Counted from the first letter of the stretch, positions 1 through 9,980 are shown. The stretch is 64,000 bases of DNA from Streptomyces antnestii (GCF_004005495.1 NZ_RZYA01000005.1:372001-436000), one strand, 5' to 3'. Notes: generated from the sequence alone by a model not told the origin. Made by a program: numbers and translations.

Positions 1-497
1 AGCTCCAGGAGCTGGTCAAGGGCCGTTCCGAGGAGCTGCCGGAGAAGATCGCCGCCATGCTCGGCAAGCTGAAGGACGCCGAGAAGGAGATCGAGAAGTT
101 CCGCGCGGAGAAGGTCCTCCAGGCCGCCGCCGGTCTCGCCACCGGCGCCATCGACGTGCGCGGGGTCGCGCTCGTCACCGGCCAGGTCCCGGACGGCACG
201 GGCGCCGACGACCTGCGCAAGCTCGTCCTCGACGTGCGCGGCCGCATCCAGGGCGGACGCCCCGCCGTGGTCGCCCTGTTCACCACGGTCAACGGCAAGC
301 CGCTCACGGTCATCGCCACGAACGAGGCGGCTCGCGAGCGCGGTCTCAAGGCCGGTGACCTCGTCCGCACGGCCGCCAAGACCCTCGGCGGCGGCGGTGG
401 CGGCAAGCCGGACGTCGCCCAGGGCGGCGGCCAGAACCCGGCCGCCATCGGTGACGCCATCGTCGCGATCGAGCGGCTCGTCGGGGAAACCGCCTGA
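1..497 (+). CDS. alaS: Alanyl-tRNA synthetase, C-terminal part (5' end outside window)
   Basis: The open frame runs in from the left edge (codons from base 3) and ends at TGA 495-497. The visible 164 residues are the coiled-coil and DHHA1-type C-terminal domain. They include a Lys/Glu-rich helix near the start and the glycine-rich segment [18 protein letters not shown], which is typical of the last strand-loop of alanyl-tRNA synthetases. The enzyme charges tRNA-Ala in the cytoplasm, and this C-terminal domain assists tRNA binding and oligomer contacts. The catalytic and editing domains lie upstream, outside the window. The stop overlaps the ATG of ruvX by one base, so the two genes are probably cotranscribed. 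Confidence 0.93.
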   Translation, partial: LQELVKGRSEELPEKIAAMLGKLKDAEKEIEKFRAEKVLQAAAGLATGAIDVRGVALVTGQVPDGTGADDLRKLVLDVRGRIQGGRPAVVALFTTVNGKPLTVIATNEAARERGLKAGDLVRTAAKTLGGGGGGKPDVAQGGGQNPAAIGDAIVAIERLVGETA

Positions 498-961
498 TGC
501 GACGCGGCCGCCGCCTTGCGATCGACGTCGGGGACGCCCGGATCGGGGTCGCCTCGTGCGACCCCGACGGGATCCTCGCCACTCCGGTGGAGACCGTGCC
601 GGGACGCGACGTCCCGGCCGCCCACCGGCGGCTGAGACAACTCGTCGAGGAGTACGAGCCGATCGAGGTCGTCGTCGGCCTCCCTCGCTCCCTCAAGGGG
701 GGCGAGGGCCCGGCCGCGGCCAAGGTCCGTGCCTTCGCACAGGAGTTGGCTGCCGGAATCGCCCCGGTATCGGTGAGACTCCTCGACGAGAGGATGACCA
801 CAGTGACGGCCAGCCAGGGGCTGCGCGCCTCGGGCGTGAAGTCCAAAAAGGGCCGGTCTGTCATCGACCAGGCGGCCGCCGTCATCATCCTCCAGCAGGC
901 CCTGGAGTCCGAACGGACGTCAGGTAAAGCTCCGGGCGAGGGCGTCGAAGTGGTCATCTGA
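497..961 (+). CDS. ruvX: RuvX/YqgF-family RNase H-fold nuclease (pre-16S rRNA / Holliday junction resolvase-like)
   Basis: A 154-residue protein of normal family length. The RNase H-like first strand AIDVGDARIGVA carries the first acidic residue, and EPIEVVVGLPRSLKGGEG and RLLDERMTTVTA are the other family blocks. The family (YqgF) processes the 5' end of pre-16S rRNA in E. coli and has also been proposed as an alternative Holliday junction resolvase; the role in this organism is inferred. The ATG overlaps the alaS stop (TGATG), and mltG follows after 122 bases, the usual actinobacterial order alaS-ruvX-mltG-aroE. Confidence 0.92.
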   Translation: MRRGRRLAIDVGDARIGVASCDPDGILATPVETVPGRDVPAAHRRLRQLVEEYEPIEVVVGLPRSLKGGEGPAAAKVRAFAQELAAGIAPVSVRLLDERMTTVTASQGLRASGVKSKKGRSVIDQAAAVIILQQALESERTSGKAPGEGVEVVI

Positions 962-1083
962 TCGCGATACGGTAACGTTCCGCGCGATCGGCGGCGTTCG
1001 AACAGCTGCCGCACAGCATCAAGAGGCGGACCGGTTGCCCTCCACTCAGACGCGGCCGCCGCCTCGCGGCTTGTAGGGGATCG

Positions 1084-2769
1084 ATGACTGAGTATGGCCG
1101 GGGCCCTGGCTCCGAACCGTGGCATCCCGAGGACCCGTTGTACGGGGACCAGGGGTGGGGGCAGCAGGCCGCCGACGGCCAGTCTGCTTACGGCGGCCAG
1201 GGGCAGTACCACCCTCAGCAGCCGCAGCACCCTCAGCAGGGACAGCAGCAGCACCCGCAGCAGCAGGGACAGCAGCCGCAGCAGTACGGCGGCAACTGGG
1301 GCACCGGTCAGCACGACCCCTACGGGCAGCAGCAGTACGGGGGCGGCCAGCAGTACGGCGCCCAGCCGCAGGGGGGCGGCTGGGACAACGGGGGTCACGG
1401 CCATGTCCCGTACGGCGCCGACCCGGTGGACCCCTACGGCGGTCAGCAGCAGGCCGCGTACGGCGGTGAGCAGCCGGATCTGTACGGCGCCCCCGACGCG
1501 TACCCGCCGCCGGAGCCGCCGGGCCGGCGCCGGCCCGCGGCCGAGCCCGAGCCCGAGACGGGCTGGGACCCGGGACCCGACCAGGGGGAACACGCGTTCT
1601 TCGCCGGTGGCGGCGATGACGACGGGGACGACGACCACGACGACCCGCGCGACCGGGATGGCCGGCGCGGCCGGGGCGGCAAGAAGCCCAAGAAGCGGCG
1701 CAGCGGATGCGCCTGCCTGGTGCTCACCGTGATCTTCGCGGGTGGCGTCGGCGGGGTCGGCTATTTCGGCTACCAGTTCTACCAAAACCGTTTCGGTGCG
1801 GCGCCGGACTTCGCGGGCTCCGGGAACGGCGAGAAGGTGACTGTCGACATTCCCCCGGGCGCGGGCGGTTATGTCATCGGGCAGCGCCTGAAGGACGCCG
1901 GCGTCATCAAGAGCGTGGACGCCTTCGTTTCGGCGCAGGAACAGAATCCGCGCGGCAAGTCCATTCAGGACGGCGGATACACGCTCGAAAAGGAAATGTC
2001 GGCCCGGAGTGCGGTCGAGCTGATGCTCAGCCCGAAGAGCCGGAACAACCTGATCATCGCCGAAGGCCGCCGGAACGCGTGGGTCTACGCGCAGATCGAC
2101 AAGCGCCTCGGGGTCTCCCAAGGCACCACGCAAAAGGTCGCGAAAGAGGACTACAAAAACCTCGGACTGCCTTCGTGGGCCGAGAACCACCCGAATGTGA
2201 AGGACCCGCTCGAAGGGTTCCTCTACCCGTCGAGTTACGGCGTCGCCAAGGGCGGAAAGCCCGAAACGATCCTCAAGCAGATGGTGTCGCGGGCGACCCA
2301 GACGTACGACCAGGCCGGCGTCGAGAAGAAGGCCAAGAGCCTCGGTCTCGACAGCCCGTGGCAGCTCATCACGGTGGCCAGCCTCGCCCAGGCGGAAGGC
2401 ACCAGCCATGACGACTTCCGCAAGATGGCCGAAGTGGTCTACAACCGTCTCAAGCCCGGCAACGCGCAGACGAACGGAATGCTGGAGTTCGACTCCACGT
2501 ACAACTACATCAAGGGCCAGAGCAAGATCGACCTGGGCCTCACCGAACTGCGCAAGTACGACAACCGCTACAACACGTACTACTACAAGGGCCTGCCGCC
2601 GGGACCGATCGGAAACCCGGGTGCGGAAGCTCTGAAGGGCGCCATCGACCCGACCAGCGACGGCTGGTACTACTTCATCTCGATGGACGGCAAGACCAGC
2701 AAGTTCACCAGGACGAACGCGGAACACCAGAAGCTGGTCGACGAGTGGAACGCGTCGAGGAAGAACTGA
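1084..2769 (+). CDS. mltG: Endolytic murein transglycosylase MltG-like, with long Gln/Gly/Tyr-rich cytoplasmic N-terminus
   Basis: 561 residues, much longer than the about 340 of E. coli MltG. Residues 1 to about 205 are low complexity: QQ, YGG and PQ repeats, then an acidic stretch and a basic KKPKKRRSG patch. A single transmembrane helix follows (ACLVLTVIFAGGVGGVGYFG, about 210-230), then the LysM-like and YceG catalytic regions. The usual ASIVExE catalytic block reads ASLAQAE here, followed by VVYNRLK and LEFDSTYNYI. The family cleaves nascent glycan strands in the membrane and sets strand length. aroE follows 7 bases after the stop, so cotranscription is likely. The disordered N-terminus is typical of streptomycete membrane cell-wall proteins. 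Confidence 0.93.
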   Translation: MTEYGRGPGSEPWHPEDPLYGDQGWGQQAADGQSAYGGQGQYHPQQPQHPQQGQQQHPQQQGQQPQQYGGNWGTGQHDPYGQQQYGGGQQYGAQPQGGGWDNGGHGHVPYGADPVDPYGGQQQAAYGGEQPDLYGAPDAYPPPEPPGRRRPAAEPEPETGWDPGPDQGEHAFFAGGGDDDGDDDHDDPRDRDGRRGRGGKKPKKRRSGCACLVLTVIFAGGVGGVGYFGYQFYQNRFGAAPDFAGSGNGEKVTVDIPPGAGGYVIGQRLKDAGVIKSVDAFVSAQEQNPRGKSIQDGGYTLEKEMSARSAVELMLSPKSRNNLIIAEGRRNAWVYAQIDKRLGVSQGTTQKVAKEDYKNLGLPSWAENHPNVKDPLEGFLYPSSYGVAKGGKPETILKQMVSRATQTYDQAGVEKKAKSLGLDSPWQLITVASLAQAEGTSHDDFRKMAEVVYNRLKPGNAQTNGMLEFDSTYNYIKGQSKIDLGLTELRKYDNRYNTYYYKGLPPGPIGNPGAEALKGAIDPTSDGWYYFISMDGKTSKFTRTNAEHQKLVDEWNASRKN

Positions 2770-2776
2770 AGAACTG

Positions 2777-3601
2777 ATGTCAGCAATCCGCAGGGCGGCC
2801 GTACTCGGGTCGCCCATCGCCCACTCCCTTTCCCCGGTGCTCCACCGCGCCGCCTACGAGGAGCTGGGACTCACGGAGTGGTCCTACGACCGCTTCGAGG
2901 TCGACGAGGCCGCGCTGCCCGCGTTCATCGCGTCGCTCGGCCCCGAGTGGGCGGGGCTCTCGCTCACCATGCCGCTCAAGCGCGCCGTGATCCCGCTGCT
3001 CGACGAGATCAGTGACACGGCCGCCTCCGTCGAGGCCGTGAACACGGTCGTCCTCACGGACGACGGGCGAAAGCTCGGCGACAACACCGACATCCCCGGC
3101 ATGGTCGCCGCCCTCGCCGAGCGCGGCATCGACAAGGTCGAGTCCGCCGCCGTCCTGGGCGCGGGCGCCACCGCGTCCTCCGCCCTCGCCGCCCTGTCGC
3201 GGATCTGCGCGGGCGAGATCGTCGCGTACGTCCGCAGCGAGGCCCGCGCCGCCGAGATGCGGGAGTGGGGCGAGCGGCTCGACGTGGACGTGAAGATCGC
3301 GCAGTGGTCCGACGCGGCCCGTGCCTTCGGCGCGCCGCTCGTCGTCGCCACGACCCCGGCTGGCACCACCGACGCCCTCGCCGCCCAGGTGCCCGAGCGC
3401 CCCGGCACCCTCTTCGACGTCCTGTACGACCCGTGGCCGACGCAGCTCGCGGCCCGCTGGTCCGCGTACGGCGGGGCCGTCGTCAGCGGGCTCGACCTGC
3501 TGGTGCACCAGGCCGTGCTCCAGGTCGAGCAGATGACCGGACGTGCCCCGGCGCCGCTCGGCGCGATGCGGCAGGCGGGGGAGCGGGCGCTCGCCGGCTG
3601 A
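2777..3601 (+). CDS. aroE: Shikimate dehydrogenase
   Basis: 274 residues. The N-terminal substrate domain has [17 protein letters not shown] (shikimate-binding serines), the catalytic Lys in LTMPLK, and Asn and Asp in VEAVNTVV and GDNTDIPG. The Rossmann domain begins at [17 protein letters not shown]. The enzyme reduces 3-dehydroshikimate to shikimate with NADPH in the aromatic pathway. It lies 7 bases after mltG and is separated by 143 bases from aroC, so the shikimate genes aroE, aroC, aroK and aroB form a nearly continuous run, with aroE possibly driven from the mltG promoter. Confidence 0.95.
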   Translation: MSAIRRAAVLGSPIAHSLSPVLHRAAYEELGLTEWSYDRFEVDEAALPAFIASLGPEWAGLSLTMPLKRAVIPLLDEISDTAASVEAVNTVVLTDDGRKLGDNTDIPGMVAALAERGIDKVESAAVLGAGATASSALAALSRICAGEIVAYVRSEARAAEMREWGERLDVDVKIAQWSDAARAFGAPLVVATTPAGTTDALAAQVPERPGTLFDVLYDPWPTQLAARWSAYGGAVVSGLDLLVHQAVLQVEQMTGRAPAPLGAMRQAGERALAG

Positions 3602-3744
3602 CGAGGCCGTGTCCGCCGGGACGTCCGACTGATGGACCGGCGGCCGGGTCGGGCGCCCGGACGTGGGAGGATCGGAGGTGGCGGGCCAGGGCCGCGCACC
3701 CGGCCGCGCCATCGCAGTTCGAGGCGCGAGCAAGAGGAGCACCG

Positions 3745-4929
3745 TTGAGCAGGTTGCGCTGGCTGACCGCGGGGGAGTCCCACGGACCCGCACTCGTCGC
3801 GACGCTGGAGGGTCTTCCCGCCGGCGTGCCGATCACCACGGAGATGGTGGCGGACCACCTGGCCCGGCGGCGGCTCGGCTATGGACGCGGCGCGCGCATG
3901 AAGTTCGAGCGCGACGAGGTGACCTTCCTCGGCGGTGTACGGCACGGACTGACCATGGGCTCGCCGGTCGCGGTCATGGTGGGCAACACCGAGTGGCCCA
4001 AGTGGGAGCAGGTCATGTCGGCCGACCCGGTCGACCCCGAGGTCCTCGCCGACCTGGCGCGCAACGCGCCGCTGACCCGCCCCCGGCCCGGCCACGCCGA
4101 CCTCGCCGGCATGCAGAAGTACGGCTTCGACGAGGCCCGGCCGATCCTGGAGCGCGCCTCCGCCCGTGAGACCGCGGCCCGCGTCGCGCTCGGCGCGATC
4201 GCCCGCTCCTACCTCAAGGAGACCGCGGGCATCGAGATCGTCAGCCACGTCACCGAGCTGGCGAGCGCCAAGGCCCCCTACGGCGTCTACCCGACCCCGG
4301 CCGACGTCGACAAGCTCGACGCCGACCCGGTGCGCTGCCTGGACGCGGACGCGTCGAAGGCGATGGTCGCGGAGATCGACCAGGCCCACAAGGACGGCGA
4401 CACCCTCGGCGGCGTCGTCGAGGTCCTCGCCTACGGCGTGCCGGTGGGCCTCGGCTCGCACGTGCACTGGGACCGGCGTCTGGACGCCCGGCTCGCGGCC
4501 GCGCTCATGGGCATCCAGGCCATCAAGGGCGTCGAGGTCGGCGACGGCTTCGAGCTGGCCCGCGTGCCCGGTTCGAAGGCGCACGACGAGATCGTGACCA
4601 CGCCCGAGGGCATCAAGCGCACCTCCGGCCGCTCCGGCGGCACCGAGGGCGGCCTCACCACCGGCGAGCTGCTGCGCGTACGCGCCGCGATGAAGCCGAT
4701 CGCGACCGTGCCGCGCGCCCTCGCCACCATCGACGTGGCGACGGGCGAGGCCGCGAAGGCCCACCACCAGCGCTCCGACGTGTGCGCGGTCCCGGCCGCC
4801 GGCATCGTCGCCGAGGCCATGGTCGCGCTCGTCCTCGCCGACGCCGTCGCCGAGAAGTTCGGCGGCGACAACGTCGCAGAGACCGCGCGCAACGTGCAGT
4901 CGTACCTCGACCACCTGCAGATCCGGTGA
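3745..4929 (+). CDS. aroC: Chorismate synthase
   Basis: 394 residues from TTG 3745, chosen because AGGAG (3735-3739) lies five bases upstream and the product then begins [19 protein letters not shown], the canonical family N-terminus. An earlier in-frame start would add unrelated sequence. Other family blocks are [33 protein letters not shown] and [14 protein letters not shown]. The enzyme makes chorismate from EPSP and needs reduced FMN, which is supplied by the riboflavin pathway further along the window. The stop overlaps the GTG of aroK (GTGA). Confidence 0.96.
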   Translation: MSRLRWLTAGESHGPALVATLEGLPAGVPITTEMVADHLARRRLGYGRGARMKFERDEVTFLGGVRHGLTMGSPVAVMVGNTEWPKWEQVMSADPVDPEVLADLARNAPLTRPRPGHADLAGMQKYGFDEARPILERASARETAARVALGAIARSYLKETAGIEIVSHVTELASAKAPYGVYPTPADVDKLDADPVRCLDADASKAMVAEIDQAHKDGDTLGGVVEVLAYGVPVGLGSHVHWDRRLDARLAAALMGIQAIKGVEVGDGFELARVPGSKAHDEIVTTPEGIKRTSGRSGGTEGGLTTGELLRVRAAMKPIATVPRALATIDVATGEAAKAHHQRSDVCAVPAAGIVAEAMVALVLADAVAEKFGGDNVAETARNVQSYLDHLQIR

Positions 4930-5441
4930 CCGGCCCGCAGGTCGTGCTCGTCGGCCCGATGGGCGTCGGCAAGTCCACGGTGGGCGAACTGCTCGCCGAG
5001 TGGCTCGGCTGCGCCTTCCGGGACACCGACGCGGACATCGTGGCCGCCCAGGGCCGCAGCATCGCGGACATCTTTGTGGACGACGGCGAGCCCGCCTTCC
5101 GCGAACTGGAGCGGCAGGCCGTGCGTGCGGCCGTCGCGGAGCACACCGGGGTGCTCGCACTCGGCGGGGGCGCGATCCTCGACGAGTCGACGCGCGCGCT
5201 GGTCGCCCCGCACCCCGTCGTCTATCTGTCGATGGACGTCGAGGAGGCCGTCAAGCGCACCGGTCTGAACACCGCCCGGCCGCTCCTCGCCGTCAACCCG
5301 CGCCGTCAGTGGCGCGAGCTGATGGAGGCACGCCGGCACCTGTACACCGAAGTCGCCCGTGTCGTCGTACCCACCGACGACCGCACCCCCGAAGAGGTCG
5401 CCCGCGCGGTCCTCGACGCCCTGGAGTTGAAGGAAGCATGA
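4926..5441 (+). CDS. aroK: Shikimate kinase
   Basis: 171 residues from GTG 4926, which overlaps the aroC stop. The P-loop [11 protein letters not shown] is at residues 10-20, followed by the substrate-binding DTDADIV, the FRELER block with its conserved acidic and basic residues, the glycine-rich LALGGGAIL and the lid region around [11 protein letters not shown]. The enzyme phosphorylates shikimate at the 3-hydroxyl. The end overlaps the aroB start by four bases (ATGA), so aroC, aroK and aroB are translationally coupled. Confidence 0.96.
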   Translation: MTGPQVVLVGPMGVGKSTVGELLAEWLGCAFRDTDADIVAAQGRSIADIFVDDGEPAFRELERQAVRAAVAEHTGVLALGGGAILDESTRALVAPHPVVYLSMDVEEAVKRTGLNTARPLLAVNPRRQWRELMEARRHLYTEVARVVVPTDDRTPEEVARAVLDALELKEA

Positions 5442-6532
5442 CCGAGCAGCAGGTGACCCGGATCCAGGTCGGCGGTACGGCCGGTACCGACCCGTACGAG
5501 GTCCTCGTCGGGCGGCAGCTCCTCGGTGAACTCGGCGGCCTGATCGGCAAGTCCGTCCAGCGCGTCGCGATCATCCACCCCGAGGCGCTCGCCGAGACCG
5601 GTGACGCGCTGCGCGCCGACCTCGCCGAGCAGGGCTTCGAGGCCGTCGCCATCCAGGTGCCCAACGCGGAGGAGGCCAAGACCGCCGAGGTCGCCGCCTA
5701 CTGCTGGAAGGCGCTCGGCCAGTCCGGCTTCACCCGCAGCGACGTCATCGTCGGGGTGGGCGGCGGGGCGACCACGGACCTCGCCGGGTTCGTGGCCGCG
5801 ACGTGGCTGCGCGGTGTGCGCTGGATCGCCGTACCGACCACCGTGCTCGCCATGGTGGACGCGGCGGTCGGCGGCAAGACGGGGATCAACACCGCCGAGG
5901 GCAAGAACCTCGTCGGCTCGTTCCACCCGCCGGCCGGTGTCCTGTGCGACCTCGCGGCCCTCGACTCGCTTCCGGTCAACGACTTCGTGTCCGGGCTCGC
6001 CGAGATCATCAAGGCCGGCTTCATCGCCGACCCGGTGATCCTCGACCTGATCGAGTCCGACCCCGAGGCGGCGCGCTCCCCGCAGGGCCGGCACACCGCC
6101 GAGCTCATCGAGCGCTCCATCCGGGTCAAGGCCGAGGTCGTCTCCGGCGACCTCAAGGAGGCGGGCCGGCGCGAGATCCTCAACTACGGGCACACGCTGG
6201 CGCACGCCATCGAGAAGAACGAGCGGTACAAGTGGCGGCACGGCGCCGCCGTCTCCGTCGGCATGCACTTCGCCGCCGAACTCGGCCGTCTCGCCGGGCG
6301 GTTGGACGACGCGACGGCCGACCGGCACCGCACCGTCCTGGAGTCCGTGGGCCTTCCCCTGAGCTACCGCTACGACCAGTGGCCCAAGCTCGTGGAGAAC
6401 ATGAAGGTCGACAAGAAGTCCCGCGGCAACCTGCTGCGGTTCATCGTCCTCGACGGCCTCGGCAAGCCCACGGTCCTCGAAGGACCCGACCCAGCCGTGC
6501 TCCTCGCGGCGTACGGCGAAGTCGCCGAATAG
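5438..6532 (+). CDS. aroB: 3-dehydroquinate synthase
   Basis: 364 residues from ATG 5438, which is preceded by AAGGAA and overlaps aroK by four bases. The NAD-binding and active-site blocks are present: [37 protein letters not shown], the zinc ligands in [10 protein letters not shown] and [12 protein letters not shown], and [12 protein letters not shown]. The enzyme cyclises DAHP to 3-dehydroquinate. This is the last shikimate gene seen; no aroQ dehydratase follows within the window. Confidence 0.96.
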   Translation: MTEQQVTRIQVGGTAGTDPYEVLVGRQLLGELGGLIGKSVQRVAIIHPEALAETGDALRADLAEQGFEAVAIQVPNAEEAKTAEVAAYCWKALGQSGFTRSDVIVGVGGGATTDLAGFVAATWLRGVRWIAVPTTVLAMVDAAVGGKTGINTAEGKNLVGSFHPPAGVLCDLAALDSLPVNDFVSGLAEIIKAGFIADPVILDLIESDPEAARSPQGRHTAELIERSIRVKAEVVSGDLKEAGRREILNYGHTLAHAIEKNERYKWRHGAAVSVGMHFAAELGRLAGRLDDATADRHRTVLESVGLPLSYRYDQWPKLVENMKVDKKSRGNLLRFIVLDGLGKPTVLEGPDPAVLLAAYGEVAE

Positions 6533-6655
6533 GTCCCGTCCTCGGGCACTTCGTGACCTCCCCGGCCGTTCACACAACGGCGGCCGGGGCAGGTACCGTT
6601 CGGTAGCGCCTTGTTCGCCGGCGCCAGTTGCCTGTACGAGACGGAGTCGCACCGG

Positions 6656-7588
6656 ATGCAGCACGCAGTGGGGTCGCCGCTGCCGCAGCCCCCTCAGCCG
6701 GGGCACGGACCGGCCGCCGGCTGGTCCCAGGCCGCGCATCACCCGGGCCCCGGACCGGTGGGCCCGCCACCACCGCCGCCCGCCCCGGGCTTCGCCGTCC
6801 CGCCCGGCCCCGCGCCGCACGCCCCGCCACCGCCCGCGCCCGCCCCCCACGCGCAGCCGTCGCAGCCCCCGCACGCGCAGCCCCAGCACCATCAGCCCCC
6901 GCACCCGGGCGTCCCCCAGCACGCGCCCCCGCCGCCCTCGCGGGACACCACGGGCCATGTGCAGCTGCCGCCCGGCGGCCCCGTCGCCATGCCGAGCCCG
7001 CCACCCACCGCGGGCACCGCCGACGCCACCGCCACGACACTCGCCGTGCTCCTCATCGGCCCCGCCGGCGCGGGCAAGACGAGCGTCGCCAAGTACTGGG
7101 CCGAGCAGCGCCGCGTCCCCACGGCCCACATCAGCCTCGACGACGTACGCGAATGGGTCCGCTCCGGCTTCGCCGACCCGCAGTCCGGGTGGAACGACCA
7201 CTCCGAGGCGCAGTACCGCCTCGCCCGCCGCACCTGCGGCTTCGCCGCGCGGAACTTCCTGGCCAACGGGATCTCGTGCGTCCTCGACGACGCCGTCTTC
7301 CCCGACCGCCCCGTCGTCGGCCTCGGGGGCTGGAAGCGGCACGTGGGCCCGGGACTGCTGCCCGTGGTGCTGCTCCCCGGTCTGGAGATCGTCCTCGAGC
7401 GGAACGCGGAGCGCAGCGGGAACCGCCGCCTCACGGACGAGGAGGTCGCCCGCATCCACGGCCGCATGGCCGGCTGGTACGGCTCCGGCCTGCCCATCAT
7501 CGACAACTCCCAGATGGACGTGCCCACCACGGCCCGCGTCCTCGACGACGTCCTCGCCCGCTCGATCGCGAGCCCGCCCCAGTGGTAG
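6656..7588 (+). CDS. P-loop kinase-like protein with proline/histidine-rich N-terminus, function unknown
   Basis: 310 residues from ATG 6656 (CGGAG at 6642-6646); an in-frame TTG at 6611 is less likely. Residues 1 to about 120 are Pro/His/Ala-rich and probably disordered. The C-terminal half is a compact kinase-like P-loop domain: VLLIGPAGAGKTSVA is the Walker A, ISLDDVREWV a second acidic block, and a later SGNRRL region could be a lid. This resembles zeta-toxin or gluconate-kinase-type small phosphotransferases, but I cannot name a substrate. It is 123 bases after aroB and 96 before the M24 gene, all on one strand. The call is limited to the ATPase/kinase fold. Confidence 0.75.
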   Translation: MQHAVGSPLPQPPQPGHGPAAGWSQAAHHPGPGPVGPPPPPPAPGFAVPPGPAPHAPPPPAPAPHAQPSQPPHAQPQHHQPPHPGVPQHAPPPPSRDTTGHVQLPPGGPVAMPSPPPTAGTADATATTLAVLLIGPAGAGKTSVAKYWAEQRRVPTAHISLDDVREWVRSGFADPQSGWNDHSEAQYRLARRTCGFAARNFLANGISCVLDDAVFPDRPVVGLGGWKRHVGPGLLPVVLLPGLEIVLERNAERSGNRRLTDEEVARIHGRMAGWYGSGLPIIDNSQMDVPTTARVLDDVLARSIASPPQW

Positions 7589-7684
7589 CGGGCCGCCGTC
7601 ACCGGCGCCCCGCCCCGACGTCCTCGCCGCCCGTCCGGACGCGCTGAACCGGCCGGGTCGCGCCGCCGCTCGTAGGCTCGGTTC

Positions 7685-8803
7685 ATGGCAGAGGTGTACG
7701 CGGCCCGTAGGGACCGGCTGAGGGAGCGCGCTGCGGCGGGCGGCAGTGCGGCCGTCCTCGTCTCGCGCCCCGCCAACGTTCGCTATCTCGCGGGTGCGGC
7801 CCCTCACGGCGCCGTACTCCTGCTCGGCAAGGGCCCCGGCGCCGAAGGTGACGTCCTGCTGTGCGGGCGGCCGCCCGGTGACCAGCCCGCCGACGGACGG
7901 CCCGACGAGGCGCTGCGGATCCAGGTGCTGGACGCGCCCGGCGGGGACCCCGCCGTCGCCGCCGCCGACGTCGCGCTCTCCTTCGGCGCGGATTCGCTCG
8001 CCGTCGAGGAGCACCACCTGACCGTCGCCCGGCACCGGGCACTGGGTTCCGTGGCGCCCCGGCTGCGCCTGACCGACCTCGGGGCCGGTGTCGAACAGCT
8101 GCGGCTCGTCAAGGACGAGGAGGAGATCTCCTGTCTGCGCATCGCCGCGGAGATCGCCGACCAGGCCCTCGGCGAACTCCTCGAATCGATTCTCGTGGGA
8201 CGCACCGAACGCCATCTCGCCCTGGAGCTGGAGCGCCGCCTCGTCGACCACGGAGCCGACGGCCCCGCCTTCCCGACCTCCGTCGGCACCGGCCCGAACT
8301 CGGGCCGCGGCTCCCATCGCCCCACCGATCGCCGCGTCGAAGAGGGTGACTTCCTCTCGGTCTGCCTCGGCGCCGCCTACCGCGGCTACCGCTGCGAGAT
8401 CGGCCGTACGTTCGTCATCGGGACGTCGCCCGCGGACTGGCAGATCGACCTGTACGACCTGGTCTTCGCAGCCCAGAGGGCGGGCCGGGAGAGCCTCGCA
8501 CCCGGCGCCGAGTGCCGCGAGGTGGACCGCGCGGCACGCCACGTACTGGACTCCGCCGGGTACGCGGAAGGCCTCGCGCAGGTCACCGGACACGGTGTGG
8601 GACTGGAAATCGACGAGGAGCCGCAGCTGGCCCCCGCGGCCATGGGTAAACTGGACGCTTGCGTGCCGGTCACCGTCGAACCGGGGGTCCACCTTCCGGG
8701 CCGGGGCGGTGTCAGGATCGATGACACGCTCGTCGTGCGCCCCGAGGCGGACGGCGGACCCGAGCTACTCACCATCACGACCAAGGAACTGCTCGCGCTG
8801 TAA
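7685..8803 (+). CDS. M24 (aminopeptidase P / creatinase) family protein with altered metal ligands
   Basis: 372 residues. The N-terminal creatinase-like domain is recognisable from RPANVRYLAGAAPHGAVLL, and the C-terminal pita-bread fold from VKDEEEISCLRIAAEIADQAL. Active M24 peptidases carry five metal ligands, Asp, Asp, His, Glu and Glu. Here GDFLSVCLGAAYRGY has Cys at the first Asp, YRCEIGRTF has Glu at the second, GHGVGLEIDEEP and VEPGVH keep the His and first Glu, and VRIDDT has Asp for the last Glu. The fold is clear but peptidase activity is doubtful. It sits directly upstream of efp, a pepQ-efp order common in bacteria, which suggests descent from a PepQ/PepP enzyme. Confidence 0.85.
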   Translation: MAEVYAARRDRLRERAAAGGSAAVLVSRPANVRYLAGAAPHGAVLLLGKGPGAEGDVLLCGRPPGDQPADGRPDEALRIQVLDAPGGDPAVAAADVALSFGADSLAVEEHHLTVARHRALGSVAPRLRLTDLGAGVEQLRLVKDEEEISCLRIAAEIADQALGELLESILVGRTERHLALELERRLVDHGADGPAFPTSVGTGPNSGRGSHRPTDRRVEEGDFLSVCLGAAYRGYRCEIGRTFVIGTSPADWQIDLYDLVFAAQRAGRESLAPGAECREVDRAARHVLDSAGYAEGLAQVTGHGVGLEIDEEPQLAPAAMGKLDACVPVTVEPGVHLPGRGGVRIDDTLVVRPEADGGPELLTITTKELLAL

Positions 8804-8854
8804 CGGCGCGCGCGACCGGGGTCGTCCATCGTCAGTCCAGGAGATTCCGCAACC

Positions 8855-9421
8855 GTGGCTTCCACGAACGACCTCAAGAACGGCCTGGTGCTCAAGCTCG
8901 ACGGGGGCCAGCTCTGGTCCGTCGTCGAGTTCCAGCACGTCAAGCCCGGCAAGGGCCCTGCCTTTGTGCGCACCAAGCTCAAGAACGTGCTGTCCGGGAA
9001 GGTCGTCGACAAGACCTTCAACGCCGGCGTCAAGGTCGAGACGGCCACGATCGACAAGCGCGACATGCAGTTCTCCTACATGGACGGCGAGTACTTCGTC
9101 TTCATGGACATGGAGACCTACGACCAGCTCATGGTCGACCGCAAGGCCGTCGGTGACGCCGCCAACTTCCTGATCGAGGGCTTCACCGCCTCCGTCGCGC
9201 AGCACGAGGGCGAGGTGCTCTTCGTCGAGCTGCCGGCCGCCGTCGAGCTCGTCGTCCAGGAGACCGAGCCGGGCGTCCAGGGCGACCGCTCCACCGGTGG
9301 CACCAAGCCCGCAACGCTGGAGACCGGCCACCAGATCCAGGTGCCGCTCTTCATCACCACCGGCGAGAAGATCAAGGTCGACACCCGCACGAGCGACTAC
9401 CTCGGCCGGGTGAACAGCTAA
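8855..9421 (+). CDS. efp: Translation elongation factor P
   Basis: 188 residues from GTG 8855 (AGGAG at 8839-8843). The three beta-barrel domains are complete: the KOW-like N-terminus with [19 protein letters not shown], the OB domain around [17 protein letters not shown], and a C-terminus ending in [15 protein letters not shown] relieves ribosome stalling at consecutive prolines. The loop tip reads PGKGP; actinobacterial EF-Ps of this type are reported to work with an unmodified lysine. The gene is followed by nusB after two bases, so the two are one transcription unit. Confidence 0.97.
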   Translation: MASTNDLKNGLVLKLDGGQLWSVVEFQHVKPGKGPAFVRTKLKNVLSGKVVDKTFNAGVKVETATIDKRDMQFSYMDGEYFVFMDMETYDQLMVDRKAVGDAANFLIEGFTASVAQHEGEVLFVELPAAVELVVQETEPGVQGDRSTGGTKPATLETGHQIQVPLFITTGEKIKVDTRTSDYLGRVNS

Positions 9422-9423
9422 CC

Positions 9424-9858
9424 GTGGCTGCTCGCAACACGGCCCGCAAGCGCGCCTTCCAGATCCTCTTCGAGGCAGACCAGCGCGGAGCCGACGTCCT
9501 GACGGTCCTCGCGGACTGGGTCCGGCACTCCCGGAGCGACACCCGGCAGCCGCCGGTCAGCGAGTACACGATGGAGCTGGTCGAGGGATACGCGAAGAAG
9601 ACCGCGCGTATCGACGAGCTCATCTCGCAGTACGCCGTCGGGTGGACCCTGGACAGGATGCCGGTCGTGGACCGCAACATCCTGCGCCTGGGTGCCTACG
9701 AGCTCGTCTGGGTCGACGACACCCCGGACGCCGTGGTGCTCGACGAGGCTGTGCAGCTCGCCAAGGAGTTCTCCACGGACGACTCCCCGGCCTTCGTCAA
9801 CGGGCTCCTCGGCCGTTTCAAGGACCTGAAGCCCACGCTGCGCCGAGACGAGGCGTAG
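9424..9858 (+). CDS. nusB: Transcription antitermination factor NusB
   Basis: 144 residues from GTG 9424. The all-helical NusB fold is shown by ARKRAFQILFEADQRG, GWTLDRMPVVDRNILRLGAYEL and DEAVQLAKEFSTDDSPAFVNGLL. NusB joins NusE (S10) at boxA to promote antitermination of rRNA transcription. It ends the efp-nusB unit; a strong stem-loop with a T-rich tail begins 20 bases after the stop. Confidence 0.96.
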   Translation: MAARNTARKRAFQILFEADQRGADVLTVLADWVRHSRSDTRQPPVSEYTMELVEGYAKKTARIDELISQYAVGWTLDRMPVVDRNILRLGAYELVWVDDTPDAVVLDEAVQLAKEFSTDDSPAFVNGLLGRFKDLKPTLRRDEA

Positions 9859-9877
9859 CCGGCAGGCAGCGACAGCA

Positions 9878-9931
9878 CACCGGGCCCGCAGCGGAACACG
9901 CACCATGTTCCGCTTCGGGCCCGGTGTCTTT
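9878..9931 (+). terminator. Rho-independent terminator after nusB
   Basis: The arms CACCGGGCCCG-AGCGGAAC (9878-9897) and GTTCCGCT-CGGGCCCGGTG (9907-9926) pair almost perfectly around a nine-base loop. TCTTT follows directly at 9927-9931. It lies 20 bases after the nusB stop. Confidence 0.88.
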
Positions 9932-9980
9932 CTGCAGAGAGGCGCAGAGACAGCTCTGTGGCCTGCCCGGACGCGGGAAC

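Noticed and set aside
346..2817. 823-codon minus-strand open frame opposite ruvX, mltG and alaS
   Set aside because: It is a shadow of high-GC genes on the other strand; the product is low complexity and no family motif or ribosome binding site is visible.
5306..8692. 1128-codon minus-strand open frame across aroB to the M24 gene
   Set aside because: Antisense frames stay open by chance at this GC content; the plus-strand genes carry clear family motifs over the whole length.
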